A DNA stretch of 36,627 bases from Hyphomicrobiales bacterium (GCA_026982665.1 JALSGQ010000161.1:1-36627); one strand, 5' to 3'. Shown: positions 1 through 8,657, counted from the stretch's first letter. Notes: generated by a model from the sequence alone, not told the origin. Made by a program: numbers and translations.

Positions 1-460
1 CATCTTGAAGAAGTCTTGTAAGGTATCGCTCCAATGAACGTGCTTTTGTTCTTTGGCCTTCTATGAGACCGACATGATTTCCATTCACAAGAAAATAAAG
101 CACACCCTCCACAATTCTGGCGGCATCGCCAAGCTGCAGATTGCATAGCTCCAGCTCGGGCACAGACTGATCAAGGTCTCCATTGATCCCCGGAACATCA
201 ACGCCCGCCTTTACGTGCAGCAATTGCCCGCAAAAGAAAGGGCCGTTCCATGTCTGTGGATCAGACATCTTGTTGAGCACTACGTAGGTTCCATCCTGAT
301 CCAGATCCTTCTTGCGAGCGCTGACATCTTCAAAAAGTTGAGTCTGCTCGTCGCTACGGGCCGCACGCCGCAATATGTCAACCACCATGTCCTTGAGGTT
401 GAAGTCTTCCCATAAATGCTCTGTGTTCACGTATCTGTATTGAACTGTTGCATATTTCAC
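1..460 (-). CDS. Partial hypothetical protein (runs off the window start), in an operon with the prophage repressor
   Basis: Manual minus-strand translation from GTG at 460 is open to position 1: VKYATVQYRYVNTEHLWEDFNLKDMVVDILRRAARSDEQTQLFEDVSARKKDLDQDGTYVVLNKMSDPQTWNGPFFCGQLLHVKAGVDVPGINGDLDQSVPELELCNLQLGDAARIVEGVLYFLVNGNHVGLIEGQRTKARSLERYLTRLLQD. GGGGGAGAG Shine-Dalgarno upstream; starts 17 nt after the repressor stop. Absent from the supplied ORF track (GTG start and window edge). Confidence 0.75.
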   Translation of the reverse strand, partial: MKYATVQYRYVNTEHLWEDFNLKDMVVDILRRAARSDEQTQLFEDVSARKKDLDQDGTYVVLNKMSDPQTWNGPFFCGQLLHVKAGVDVPGINGDLDQSVPELELCNLQLGDAARIVEGVLYFLVNGNHVGLIEGQRTKARSLERYLTRLLQD

Positions 461-477
461 TGCTTCTCTCCCCCTGA

Positions 478-1119
478 TCACCGCGCCCGCCGCCAGATCC
501 ACACCACCCGGCCCAGAATGTCCAGCCGCTCTATGTCCTCCGGCGCAAAGGGGCCGTATTCCGGGTTGTCGCTGCCAAACATGATGCTGCCGTCATGCGG
601 GCTCACCTTCACCCGCTTCACCTGCAGGTGGTCGCCGGGGCGGAACACGTAAATGCCGCCCAGCCGCGGGTCGCGCTGGGCGGTGTCCACCAGCAGCATG
701 TCGCCGTGCGCAATGGTCGGCTCCATGCTGTTGCCGTGCGCCTCGATGATGCGCGCCGCCTCCGGCTGGCAGCCCAGCGAGCGCAGCAGCTGCTTCGTCA
801 TCGGCAAAAGCTCCCGCACCTCGTCCGCCTCGTTGTAGCAGCCATGCCCGGCTGAGGCCCGCACGTTCAGCACCGGCACCCGCACCAGGTCGCCCGCCGC
901 CCCCGCCTCCGGCGTGCCCTCGCCCGTGGCCAGCCACGCGAAGTCCACACCAGCCCCTGCGGCAATGGCCGCAATGGTGTCCAGGTAGGGGCGCTTCCCC
1001 TTCATGATGCCCCTGATCGTGGCCTCGTTGATGCCGACCTTCTCCGCGAACTTGCGCAGAGACATGTCGCCAATGACCTGCTTCAGGCGCCGGGAAATCC
1101 CCTCAGCGTCAGCACCCAT
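478..1119 (-). CDS. CI-like phage repressor: N-terminal XRE-type HTH plus C-terminal S24/LexA-like peptidase domain
   Basis: HTH (LRKFAEKVGINEATIRGIMKGKRPYLDTIAAIAAGAGVDFAWLATGEG) and S24 region (GNSMEPTIAHGDMLLVDTAQ...GGIYVFRPGDHLQVKRV). Start set at 1119 (MGADAEG) because of the GGGGAG SD; the ORF-track start at 1149 is TTG. Confidence 0.9.
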   Translation of the reverse strand: MGADAEGISRRLKQVIGDMSLRKFAEKVGINEATIRGIMKGKRPYLDTIAAIAAGAGVDFAWLATGEGTPEAGAAGDLVRVPVLNVRASAGHGCYNEADEVRELLPMTKQLLRSLGCQPEAARIIEAHGNSMEPTIAHGDMLLVDTAQRDPRLGGIYVFRPGDHLQVKRVKVSPHDGSIMFGSDNPEYGPFAPEDIERLDILGRVVWIWRRAR

Positions 1120-1131
1120 GCGTTTCTCCCC

Positions 1132-1187
1132 ACGCAAAATGCGTCCCAAGTGTTGACATGTGTCAACTTAGAACGCATTATGCGTTC
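1132..1187. promoter_or_regulatory. Divergent repressor/early control region with three palindromic operator candidates
   Basis: ACGCAAAATGCGT (1132-1144), GTTGACATGTGTCAAC (1152-1167), GAACGCATTATGCGTTC (1171-1187). Central palindrome gives TTGACA on both strands; rightward TTGACA-N16-CATTAT. Confidence 0.7.
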
Positions 1188-1220
1188 AGTTATTCGCAAA
1201 CACATCAAGCCAACACGCAC

Positions 1221-1565
1221 ATGGTTAACGGAATGCCTCGCTGGGACAGACATGCCATCAAGGCCGAGATCTACCGCCGCGGCCAGACCCTGACCGGTCT
1301 CGCCCGGCAGGCAGGGCTGGCTGACAACGCCATCCGCATGGCCCTGATGGGCAAGCGCTGGGCAAGGGCCGAGCAGGTCATTGCCGACTTCCTCGACGTG
1401 CCTGCCGACGCCCTTTTCCCGCTCCCGAGAAACATTCCGTTGCGCAGCTCAGACTCTGGCACATCGCGCCGTCGGCGGCAACGCCGCGGTGCTTCGGGCG
1501 GTCGCCGCATCCGCGGCGGCCAAAAGAAAGCGGCGGCACGCCCCGCAAAGCGCACCGCCGCGTGA
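1221..1565 (+). CDS. Ner/Nlp-like HTH regulator of the Mu-like early operon
   Basis: WDRHAIKAEIYRRGQTLTGLARQAGLADNAIRMALMGKRWARAEQVIADFLDVPADALFP; first gene rightward of the repressor, as ner in Mu. Start 1221 or 1233. Confidence 0.8.
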   Translation: MVNGMPRWDRHAIKAEIYRRGQTLTGLARQAGLADNAIRMALMGKRWARAEQVIADFLDVPADALFPLPRNIPLRSSDSGTSRRRRQRRGASGGRRIRGGQKKAAARPAKRTAA

Positions 1566-1590
1566 ACTCTCCAAAGAAAGGAGAACCATC

Positions 1591-2193
1591 ATGAGCAACA
1601 TTATCACATCCACGGCAGATTTCAACGGTGTCGAGCTCACCATCATCCACAAGGACGGCCAGCGCTGGCTCACCGCCGAGCAGGTCGGCATCGCCCTGCA
1701 GCTGAATTTCCCGCGCATCGCCGCCGCCAAGATTTATCGCCGTCATAAAGACGAGTTCGAACAAGGGGTTGATGTAGCAGAAACCAAATTGGTTACGGCT
1801 ACCGGTGCAAAGGACGCGCTCATCTTCAGCTCCACCGGCTGCATGCTGCTGGCCATGTTCGCCCGCAGCAGGCGGGCCAAGGAGTTCCGTCGCTGGGCCA
1901 AGCATGTGCTGGCCGGCGCGGCGGCAGATCATGATGCCCTGGTGCGCGAGCTGCTGGCCGCCCGTCCGCTGTGGCGGCAGATCCTCTCGCTCAAGGGCAT
2001 GATGAACGACCGCGGCGAGCACCTGCCCAACAAGACCATCGCCGCCGCCCTCGGCATTCACAAGGACACCCTGCGCAAGCACCTGCGCCGCATGGAGGCG
2101 CTGGGCATCATCCCGCGGCCCGAGAACTACGAGCGCTATCGCGCCATGGCCGCCCACCTGCCCACCATCACCCGCCGCAACCACCAGCACTGA
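1591..2193 (+). CDS. BRO-N domain (antirepressor-like) protein with C-terminal HTH-like region
   Basis: MSNIITSTADFNGVELTIIHKDGQRWLTAEQVGIALQL...KRRHKDEF-type BRO-N pattern; C-terminal NKTIAAALGIHKDTLRKHLRRMEALG. Start at 1591 after AAAGGAG SD. Confidence 0.75.
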   Translation: MSNIITSTADFNGVELTIIHKDGQRWLTAEQVGIALQLNFPRIAAAKIYRRHKDEFEQGVDVAETKLVTATGAKDALIFSSTGCMLLAMFARSRRAKEFRRWAKHVLAGAAADHDALVRELLAARPLWRQILSLKGMMNDRGEHLPNKTIAAALGIHKDTLRKHLRRMEALGIIPRPENYERYRAMAAHLPTITRRNHQH

Positions 2194-2208
2194 GAGGAGG
2201 GCTAGGCC

Positions 2209-2490
2209 ATGACCATGCAAAAGGCATTCACCACCCCGCCCAGCACCCACCCGGTCATGGAACGGTTGCTTGCGTGCGGCTGCCCCGTCTGCGGGGTCAA
2301 GGCCCGCCGGGTGCAGCAGCGCAGCGCCATGGAAAGCTGGCGTGTGCACTGCTCCTGCCTCGTCCGCATCGTCGGATATCCCGGCATCGTGAGGGTGGAG
2401 CGGCGCTGCCGTCATGCCGCCTTCTCCGATCTCACCCAGCGCCGCCTGCGCCTGCTGGTGAAGGACGAGCGCATCAAGGTGGAGGGCTGA
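2209..2490 (+). CDS. Small Cys-containing (CGCPVC) protein of the early operon
   Basis: ORF in tandem with neighbours; ACGCPVCGVKARRVQ...VHCSC suggests a zinc-binding motif. Confidence 0.55.
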   Translation: MTMQKAFTTPPSTHPVMERLLACGCPVCGVKARRVQQRSAMESWRVHCSCLVRIVGYPGIVRVERRCRHAAFSDLTQRRLRLLVKDERIKVEG

Positions 2491-2493
2491 GCC

Positions 2494-2784
2494 ATGACCA
2501 GGTTGCAGATCCTTGCCCAGGCCCTGCGCGAGATGGCCACCGCGGCAGAGGAGGGCCGGGTGGCCGGCGCCTCCATCGTCTGGCTCGATGAGCAGGCAAA
2601 CTCCCGCGCCATCGTTTATTCGCCGCGCGTGAAGGACGAGGCCGGCGCACTGTTCGGCGGGCTTGTTGTCAACGCCGCCATCATGGCCATAGCCGCCGGT
2701 ATTTCGCGGGAGCATGCCGCGCAGATCATGCGTATGAGTTTCGCCACCGCCCTGCGGGAGTGGGAGGAGGTGGATCATGCGTGA
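2494..2784 (+). CDS. Hypothetical protein of the Mu-like early operon
   Basis: ATG shortly after the previous stop; overlaps the next ORF start (2777). Confidence 0.5.
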   Translation: MTRLQILAQALREMATAAEEGRVAGASIVWLDEQANSRAIVYSPRVKDEAGALFGGLVVNAAIMAIAAGISREHAAQIMRMSFATALREWEEVDHA

Positions 2785-3040
2785 GCCGTCCATCGTCTCC
2801 CATCCCGGCGCCGGCTGGCGCGGCGAGCCGCTGATGCCGCCGCTGGACGAGGCCGAGTGCCTGCCCACCATCGTCGGGGTGCCGGCCACGCCGGCACCTG
2901 CCGGCGCTGCCACCGCCAGCACGTCCGGCTGGGGCTGGGCCTGTCCGCTGGCCGGCGCCGCGGTCTTCCTCGCCCTGCTGCTGGCCCTCGTCATCTGGGG
3001 CATCTGGCACGATGCCCGCCACGGCATGGAGGGTTACTGA
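2777..3040 (+). CDS. Small membrane protein (one predicted TM helix)
   Basis: Hydrophobic WACPLAGAAVFLALLLALVIWGIW; overlaps the upstream ORF. Confidence 0.5.
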   Translation: MREPSIVSHPGAGWRGEPLMPPLDEAECLPTIVGVPATPAPAGAATASTSGWGWACPLAGAAVFLALLLALVIWGIWHDARHGMEGY

Positions 3041-5232
3041 TGCCCCCGCGCTGGCAGACATCAGACTGGCTCACCGCCGCCGAGCTGGCGGAGCTTCAGC
3101 TCGCCGGCCTGCCGGGCACCAGGCGAGGCATGCAGAAGCTCATCCGGCGGGAGGGCTGGCAGAGCAGCGGCAAGGCCCGCCGCCGCCAGGGCCGCGGTGG
3201 TGGCTGGGAATATCACCTCTCCCTGCTGCCGGAAGCCGCGCTGAACGACCTGCTCGCCCGCCGCTTCGCCGCCTGCGCCCGCGAGCAGTCCATCGAGCTG
3301 CCGCCGGCAGACAGTCCGGAGATGGCCCGCGCGCTCGCCCGCGCCCAGCTCGTCATGGCCGCCCAGGCCGACCTCGGCGGTGGCCGCGCCTCCTCCCTGG
3401 AGCGCTTCTGCCACCTTTATAATAATGGTGTCCTGCCGGTCTCTGATGCCATCCGCCAGCTCGTCCCTTCCGTCAGCCCCGCCTCCATACGCCGCTGGCG
3501 CCAGGCCCTGGCCGCTGGCGATCTGCCCCGCCTGGCAAACACTCGCCGCCGCCGCGCCGGGCGCTCGCCCATCGACCGCGCCAACGATGGTGCCCTGGCC
3601 CGCCACGTCGCCGCCCTGCTGCTGGCCCGCCCGCAGCTCTCCGCCGCCCAGATCCGCGATCTCGCCATCGCCGAGTTCGGCGAGACCGTCGATGTAGGCG
3701 GCCATCGCCGCCCCATGCCCACCCTGCGCAGCTTCCAGCGCTGGCTGGAGCGCTACCGCCGCCAGAACGCCGCCGCCATCGCAAGGGTGGCGGATCCTGA
3801 TGGCTACCGCAGCAAATACCGCCACGCCGGCGGCAGCCGCGATGGCTGGGTGAAGGCGGTCAACGACCTCTGGGAGATCGATGCCTCGCCGGCGGACGTC
3901 ATGACCACCGAGGGCCGCGCCTCCGTCTATGTCTGCATCGATGCCCACAGCCGCCGCATGCTGGTGCACGTCAGCCGCACGCCGCGCACCCAGGCCATGC
4001 TGGCGCTGGTCAATCGCGCCATCATCGAGTGGGGTGTCCCCCGCGTCATCCGCTCCGACAACGGCTCCGATTTCACTTCGCATCAGGCCCGCGCCACCTT
4101 CCAGGCCCTCGGCATAGAGCACGATGTCTGCCCGCCCTTCCAGCCGCAGCGCAAGGGCAAGGTGGAGCGCGCCATCCGCACCCTCATGCATTCCTTCATG
4201 CCGCTGCTGCCCGGCTACGTCGGCCACAATGTCGCCGAGCGCAAGCAGCTCGAGGCCCGCAAGGCCTTCGCCCAGCGCCTCGGCCAGCAGCCGGAGAAGC
4301 TGCTGCAGGTGGACATGTCCATGGCCGAGCTGCAGCAGGCCATCGACCGCTGGGTGCAGCATGTGTATGAGCACCGCCCGCACAAGGGGCTGGGCGGGCG
4401 CACGCCGTTTCAGGTGGCCGCCGCCTGCACCGCCCCGCGCCGCCGGGTGGAAACGCCCGAGGCTCTCCACCTGCTGGCCGCGCCGCTGGCCTCCGGCGGC
4501 GGCCTGCGCACCGTCGGGCGCGAGGGCGTGCGGGTGAACGGCCATCTCTACATCACCCGCCATGTCGCCGCCGGCCAGCAGGTGCTGGTGCGGCATGACC
4601 CGGCAGACCTCGGGCGCATCTGGCTGTTCGACCCCACCACGCAGGAGCTGCTGGATGAGGCCATCTGCCCGGAAGTCGCCGGCATCGACCCGGAGGCCGC
4701 CCATGCCGCCGCCCGCCAGGCCCGCGATGCCCTGGTGCGCGACGCCGTCGCCGATGCCAGGGCAGAGGCCCGCCGCCTCGCCCGCAACCCGCGCCAGCTC
4801 ATGGAGCGCACCCTCACCACAGCCGAGCGCCGCCATGCCGCCGTGCTGCCCTTCCCGCCACGAGCCGAGGAGCACACCACCGATGCATTGCAGGCCGCCG
4901 CCCAGGCCACCGGCGAGCGCCCCGCCCCCACACCCGCCAGCCAGGTCTCGCCGGAGATCCGCCAACGGGTGGAGCAGCAGATACTGGCCGAGTGGCAGCA
5001 GCAGCAGGCCGGCAACATCACCCCGCTGCCCCCGCGCGAGGAGGAACCTGACGATGTTGCCCGCTTCAAGCGTGCCCTGCGGCTGGAGCGGGCGCTCGCC
5101 GCCGGCGAGGCGTTGGAGCAGGAAGATGCCGCCTGGCTGCGCGGCTATCAGCGCACCGCGGAATACCGGGCGCAGCAGCGCCTGATGGAGGATTTCCCCC
5201 AGCTCTACGGGCTGGCGGGCAATGGTCAGTAG
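3041..5232 (+). CDS. MuA-type DDE transposase (Mu HTH, rve core, Mu C-terminal domain)
   Basis: N-term WLTAAELAELQLAGLPGTRRGMQKLIRREGWQ; rve core WEIDASPADV...VYVCIDAHSRRMLVHVS...IRSDNGSDFTS...PQRKGKVERAIRTLMHSFMPLLPGYVGHNVAERK. Start at 3041 (MPPRWQTSDW) after the upstream TGA; the ORF track extends further 5'. Confidence 0.93.
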
Positions 5233-5273
5233 CCAATGGTCAGTAGCGTTTCGTGCAACAGGAGCAACCAACC

Positions 5274-6014
5274 ATGCAGGGGAACCATCTCATGATCACC
5301 GTGGCACCGCTTTCCAACGTGCGGGCCTTCGCCGCCATGCTCGAGCAGCTGGTGGATCGCCACCCCAGCCTGCCCGGCATCGGCGTCTTCTACGGCCCTT
5401 CCGGCTTCGGCAAGACGGTGGCCGCCACCCAGGCCATCAACCGCTTCAACGCCGTCTGCATCGAGGTCGGCTTTTCCTGGACATCCCGCGTGCTGGTGGA
5501 TGCCATCCTGCGCGAGCTGGAGCTGGCCCGCACCCCCACCGTGGCCGAGGGCGTGCAGGCCGTCATCCAGGCGCTGGGAGAGCAGCAGCGCCCGCTCATC
5601 ATCGATGAGGCCGACCACCTGCTGCAGAAGCGCACCATAGAGCTGGTGCGCGAGATCCACGACCGCACCGGCGTGCCCATCGCCCTCATCGGCGAGGAGC
5701 AGATGCCAGCCAAGATGACGCGCTGGGAGCGCTTCCACAACCGCGTGCTGGTCTGGGAACCGGCCCAGCGCGCCACCATGGCGGATCTCAAGCTGCTGGC
5801 CGGCATCTATGCCGATGGCATCGACATCGACGAGATGCTGCTCGCCCGCCTGCTGAAGGAATGCGCCGGCGTCGTCCGCCGCCTCTGCGTCAACCTCTCC
5901 CGCATGCGGGAGGAGGCCCTGCGCCGCGGCGCCACCCGCCTCACGCTGGCCGACTGGAGCGATCAGCAATTCTGGACAGGCCAGGCCCAGCCCCTGGCCA
6001 GGAGGGCGTCATGA
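5274..6014 (+). CDS. MuB-type AAA ATPase (transposition target/activator protein)
   Basis: Walker A GVFYGPSGFGKTVAA, Walker B RPLIIDEADHLL; directly downstream of MuA. Alternative start at 5292. Confidence 0.9.
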   Translation: MQGNHLMITVAPLSNVRAFAAMLEQLVDRHPSLPGIGVFYGPSGFGKTVAATQAINRFNAVCIEVGFSWTSRVLVDAILRELELARTPTVAEGVQAVIQALGEQQRPLIIDEADHLLQKRTIELVREIHDRTGVPIALIGEEQMPAKMTRWERFHNRVLVWEPAQRATMADLKLLAGIYADGIDIDEMLLARLLKECAGVVRRLCVNLSRMREEALRRGATRLTLADWSDQQFWTGQAQPLARRAS

Positions 6015-6664
6015 ACAAGGGCATCATCAACAACCGGCAGAACCCCACCGCCCGCGTGCTGCACCGGCCCGTCGGTTCCAGGGCGCGTTCGCGGCTTAAC
6101 CAGCGCCCGCACATGTGGCAGGTCATGTGCAATCTCTCGCGCAGCGGCCCCTTCACCATTGCCGACGTGGTGGGCCGCCTGAACAGCGCCACCGCGGACA
6201 GCGTGCGCAAATACCTCCGCGCCCTGCTGGCTGCCGGCTACGTGCACCGGCAGGACAACCGCGCCGCCGGTGGCAGCGTCCTGTGGCAGGTCGTGCGCCC
6301 GCAGGCCCAGGCCCCGCGCCTGCGCCGGGATGGTGCGGCCAGCAGCGACGCAGGGCGCGGCCAGCAGCACCTGTGGAACGCCATGCGGCGGCTGAAGAGC
6401 TTCGACTATCACGAGCTGGCGGCCCTGGCCTCCACCGAGGAGGTGCGCATCAGCCCCGCCACCGCCCAGCGCTACATCGGCCTGCTGCACCGCGCCGGCT
6501 ACCTGCAGGAGGTGCAGCGCCCCCGCCCGCGCCATCGCGGGCGCTATCGCCTCAAGCTCAATACCGGGCCGCGGGCACCGCGCATCATCCGCACCCTGCA
6601 TGATCCCAACACCGGCGATGTCATCATCGGCGAGGAATGGCTGAAAGGGGAGGACGCGGCATGA
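6011..6664 (+). CDS. Protein with two tandem winged-HTH-like segments
   Basis: PFTIADVVGRLNSATADSVRKYLRALLAAGYVHRQ and DYHELAALASTEEVRISPATAQRYIGLLHRAGYLQEV; ATGA overlap with MuB stop. Confidence 0.6.
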   Translation: MNKGIINNRQNPTARVLHRPVGSRARSRLNQRPHMWQVMCNLSRSGPFTIADVVGRLNSATADSVRKYLRALLAAGYVHRQDNRAAGGSVLWQVVRPQAQAPRLRRDGAASSDAGRGQQHLWNAMRRLKSFDYHELAALASTEEVRISPATAQRYIGLLHRAGYLQEVQRPRPRHRGRYRLKLNTGPRAPRIIRTLHDPNTGDVIIGEEWLKGEDAA

Positions 6665-7044
6665 GCACCACCACCCACAGCGCCATGGAGCGCGCCCGCG
6701 CCGCCTGGGGCGATGCCCTGCCGGACTGGGTGGCGGAACTGGCCGCCGCCTGCGACGCCAGCAGCCAGAGCCGGGTGTCCCGCCGCATCGGCTATTCGGC
6801 CAGCGTCATCAGCCAGGTGCTGTCCCGCACCTACCGCGGCTCGCTCGCCACCGTGGAGCAGAAGGTGCGCGGCGCGCTCATGCAGGAAACCATCGACTGC
6901 CCCGTCATGGGCGAGCTCTCGCGAGACCGCTGCATCGACAACCAGCGCCTCGCCGCCCGCGGCGTCATCGCCACCAGCTCCATGCGCAGCCGGCTCTATC
7001 ACGCCTGCCGCCGCTGCCATCACTCCAGGATGAAAGGGGAATGA
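6661..7044 (+). CDS. Small HTH-like protein of the Mu-like early operon
   Basis: SQSRVSRRIGYSASVISQVLSRTYRGSLATVEQKVRG; ATGA overlap with the previous gene. Confidence 0.6.
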   Translation: MSTTTHSAMERARAAWGDALPDWVAELAAACDASSQSRVSRRIGYSASVISQVLSRTYRGSLATVEQKVRGALMQETIDCPVMGELSRDRCIDNQRLAARGVIATSSMRSRLYHACRRCHHSRMKGE

Positions 7045-7373
7045 CCATGCAGATCAAGCTCTCAACCACCTTGCGTAACATCCGCGACCAGCTCCGCGGC
7101 CACGAGATCGCCGACGGCCAGGTCATCATCCGCGGCGAGGCCCTCTCCAGCCTGGTCGAGACACTCGGCCTCGCCGCCGATGCCGCTGCCGCCCTGGAGC
7201 GGGAGCTGGAACAGGCCCGCACGCAGCCACGGGTGCAGGCCCGCCCGGCGGGCCGCGTGTTGCCGCTGCCGCGCCGGGCGCATCACGCCCGCCGCCATTC
7301 TCCCTGGCGACCAGCGCACCACGCCACGCCCGGGTATGTGATCGACGATGATGACGGAGGAGACGCGGCATGA
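7041..7373 (+). CDS. Hypothetical early-operon protein
   Basis: ATGA-overlapping ORF. Confidence 0.5.
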   Translation: MTMQIKLSTTLRNIRDQLRGHEIADGQVIIRGEALSSLVETLGLAADAAAALERELEQARTQPRVQARPAGRVLPLPRRAHHARRHSPWRPAHHATPGYVIDDDDGGDAA

Positions 7374-7582
7374 AACAGCTCAGCAAGCAACAACTGCGCC
7401 AGCGCCTGCATGAATTGCAACGCGCCCGGCGCAACATCCGCCGCCAGGCGGCGCAGTGGAACCACGAGGCCGACGTGCTGCGCCGTAAGGCCGATGAACT
7501 GCTCGCCACCGATGCCCTGCTGGCCGACGAGGAGCAGGCGCTGGCGCAATACCTGGATGGGAGGGAGCAATGCCACGCGTAA
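7370..7582 (+). CDS. Small coiled-coil-like hypothetical protein
   Basis: MKQLSKQQLRQRLHELQRARRNIRRQAAQWNHEADVLRRKADELLATDALL; ATGA overlap. Confidence 0.55.
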   Translation: MKQLSKQQLRQRLHELQRARRNIRRQAAQWNHEADVLRRKADELLATDALLADEEQALAQYLDGREQCHA

Positions 7583-8085
7583 AGACCATGGCCCGCAATC
7601 TGCCGGTGCCGCAGGACGAGGCCGAGGCAAACGATTCCATCGCCCGCATCGGCAAGATCGACCGCGAGATGAAGCGCCTTGAGGCCGACCGGGATGACGA
7701 GCTCGCCCGCATCAAGGATGCCTACGGCCAGCGCCTCAAGCCGCTGAAGGAGGAGCGCGAGGCCCTCATCGCCGGGCTGGAAACCTGGGCTGCCGGCCAT
7801 CGCCGGCAGCTGCTGAAGCACGGGCGCAAGTCCGTGCGCTTTCCCGCCGGCGAGTTCGGCTGGCGCCTGCGCCCGCCCAGGGTAACCATCAGCAGCAAGG
7901 TGGATGTCATTGCCGAGCTGCAGGCCCGTGGCCTTGAGCGCTTCATCCGCGTCATCCGCCAGGTGAACCGCGAGGCCATCCGCGAGGAGCCGCAGGCCGT
8001 GGCCGATGTGCCCGGCATCAGGGTCGGCTCCGCTGGCGAAACCTTCTGGGTGGAGCCCTTCTATGCCGACAAGCAGGATGCCTGA
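7570..8085 (+). CDS. Mu Gam-like host-nuclease inhibitor / DNA-end-binding protein
   Basis: Long helical segment with AYGQRLKPLKEEREALIAGLETWAAGHRRQLL...KSVRFPAGEFGWRLRPPRVTIS...RGLERFIRVIRQVNREAIREEP, typical Mu Gam. Confidence 0.88.
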   Translation: MPRVKTMARNLPVPQDEAEANDSIARIGKIDREMKRLEADRDDELARIKDAYGQRLKPLKEEREALIAGLETWAAGHRRQLLKHGRKSVRFPAGEFGWRLRPPRVTISSKVDVIAELQARGLERFIRVIRQVNREAIREEPQAVADVPGIRVGSAGETFWVEPFYADKQDA

Positions 8086-8092
8086 ACACCAT

Positions 8093-8121
8093 CTCGAAGG
8101 GGCCTTCACCGCCCCTTCGAG
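8093..8121 (+). terminator. Stable intergenic hairpin between gam and gemA (attenuator or processing site; no clear U-tract)
   Basis: CTCGAAGGGGC (8093-8103), 7-nt loop, GCCCCTTCGAG (8111-8121): perfect 11-bp stem. Confidence 0.5.
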
Positions 8122-8156
8122 CATGCATTTGAGCCTTTTGAACACGGAGCTTTTAC

Positions 8157-8657
8157 ATGCCCGCCGCAGCCCGCAACAAGACCACCCCGCAGCGCCGCAG
8201 CCTGCTGGCCCAGGTGCACATCGCCCGCAAGGACATGGGGCTGGATGATGACACCTACCGCGCCCTGCTGCATCGCATCACCGGCGCACGCTCCGCCGCC
8301 GACATCGAAGACGCCGGCCTGCGCCAGGTATTGCGGGAGATGCGCCGCCTCGGCTGGCGTCCTGCGGCCCGCCAGCGCACGGGCCGCGCGCGCCGCAGGT
8401 GGCGCGCCGCCTCGCCCTATCCGCACGTGCGCAAGGTTTTCGCCGTCTGGGGGGAACTCAAGCGCCGTGGCATCTGGCGCGATCCTCGCCGTTCATCCCT
8501 CGCCGCCTTCGTCCGCCGCATGACCGGCGTCGATGACCCCGACTGGCTTACTGCCTCCCAGGCACGCCTTGTCATCGAGGCCCTGAAAGACATCGGCACT
8601 CGCGCCGGCATCGACTGGCAGCAGGTGGAGGCCCAGGCCCGCCGGCAACGCCGCTGA
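8157..8657 (+). CDS. gemA: GemA (Mu gp16-like) regulatory protein
   Basis: LLAQVHIARKDMGLDDDTYRALLHRITGARSAADI...LRQVLREMRRLGWRP; C-terminal KVFAVWGELKRRG...SSLAAFVRRMTGVDDPDWLTASQARLVIEALKD. Confidence 0.9.
   Translation: MPAAARNKTTPQRRSLLAQVHIARKDMGLDDDTYRALLHRITGARSAADIEDAGLRQVLREMRRLGWRPAARQRTGRARRRWRAASPYPHVRKVFAVWGELKRRGIWRDPRRSSLAAFVRRMTGVDDPDWLTASQARLVIEALKDIGTRAGIDWQQVEAQARRQRR

Noticed and set aside
1378-3027. 549-aa minus-strand ORF
   Set aside because: Antisense to clear early-operon genes; His/Gly/Ala-rich low-complexity product typical of GC-rich antisense frames.
3061-5271. 736-aa minus-strand ORF
   Set aside because: Antisense shadow of the MuA-type transposase; no recognisable domain.
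3041-6014. Tn7-like/CAST interpretation of the transposase-ATPase pair
   Set aside because: Repressor, Ner-like, Gam and GemA neighbours identify a Mu-like phage module; no TniQ, Cas12k, Cascade or CRISPR array seen.
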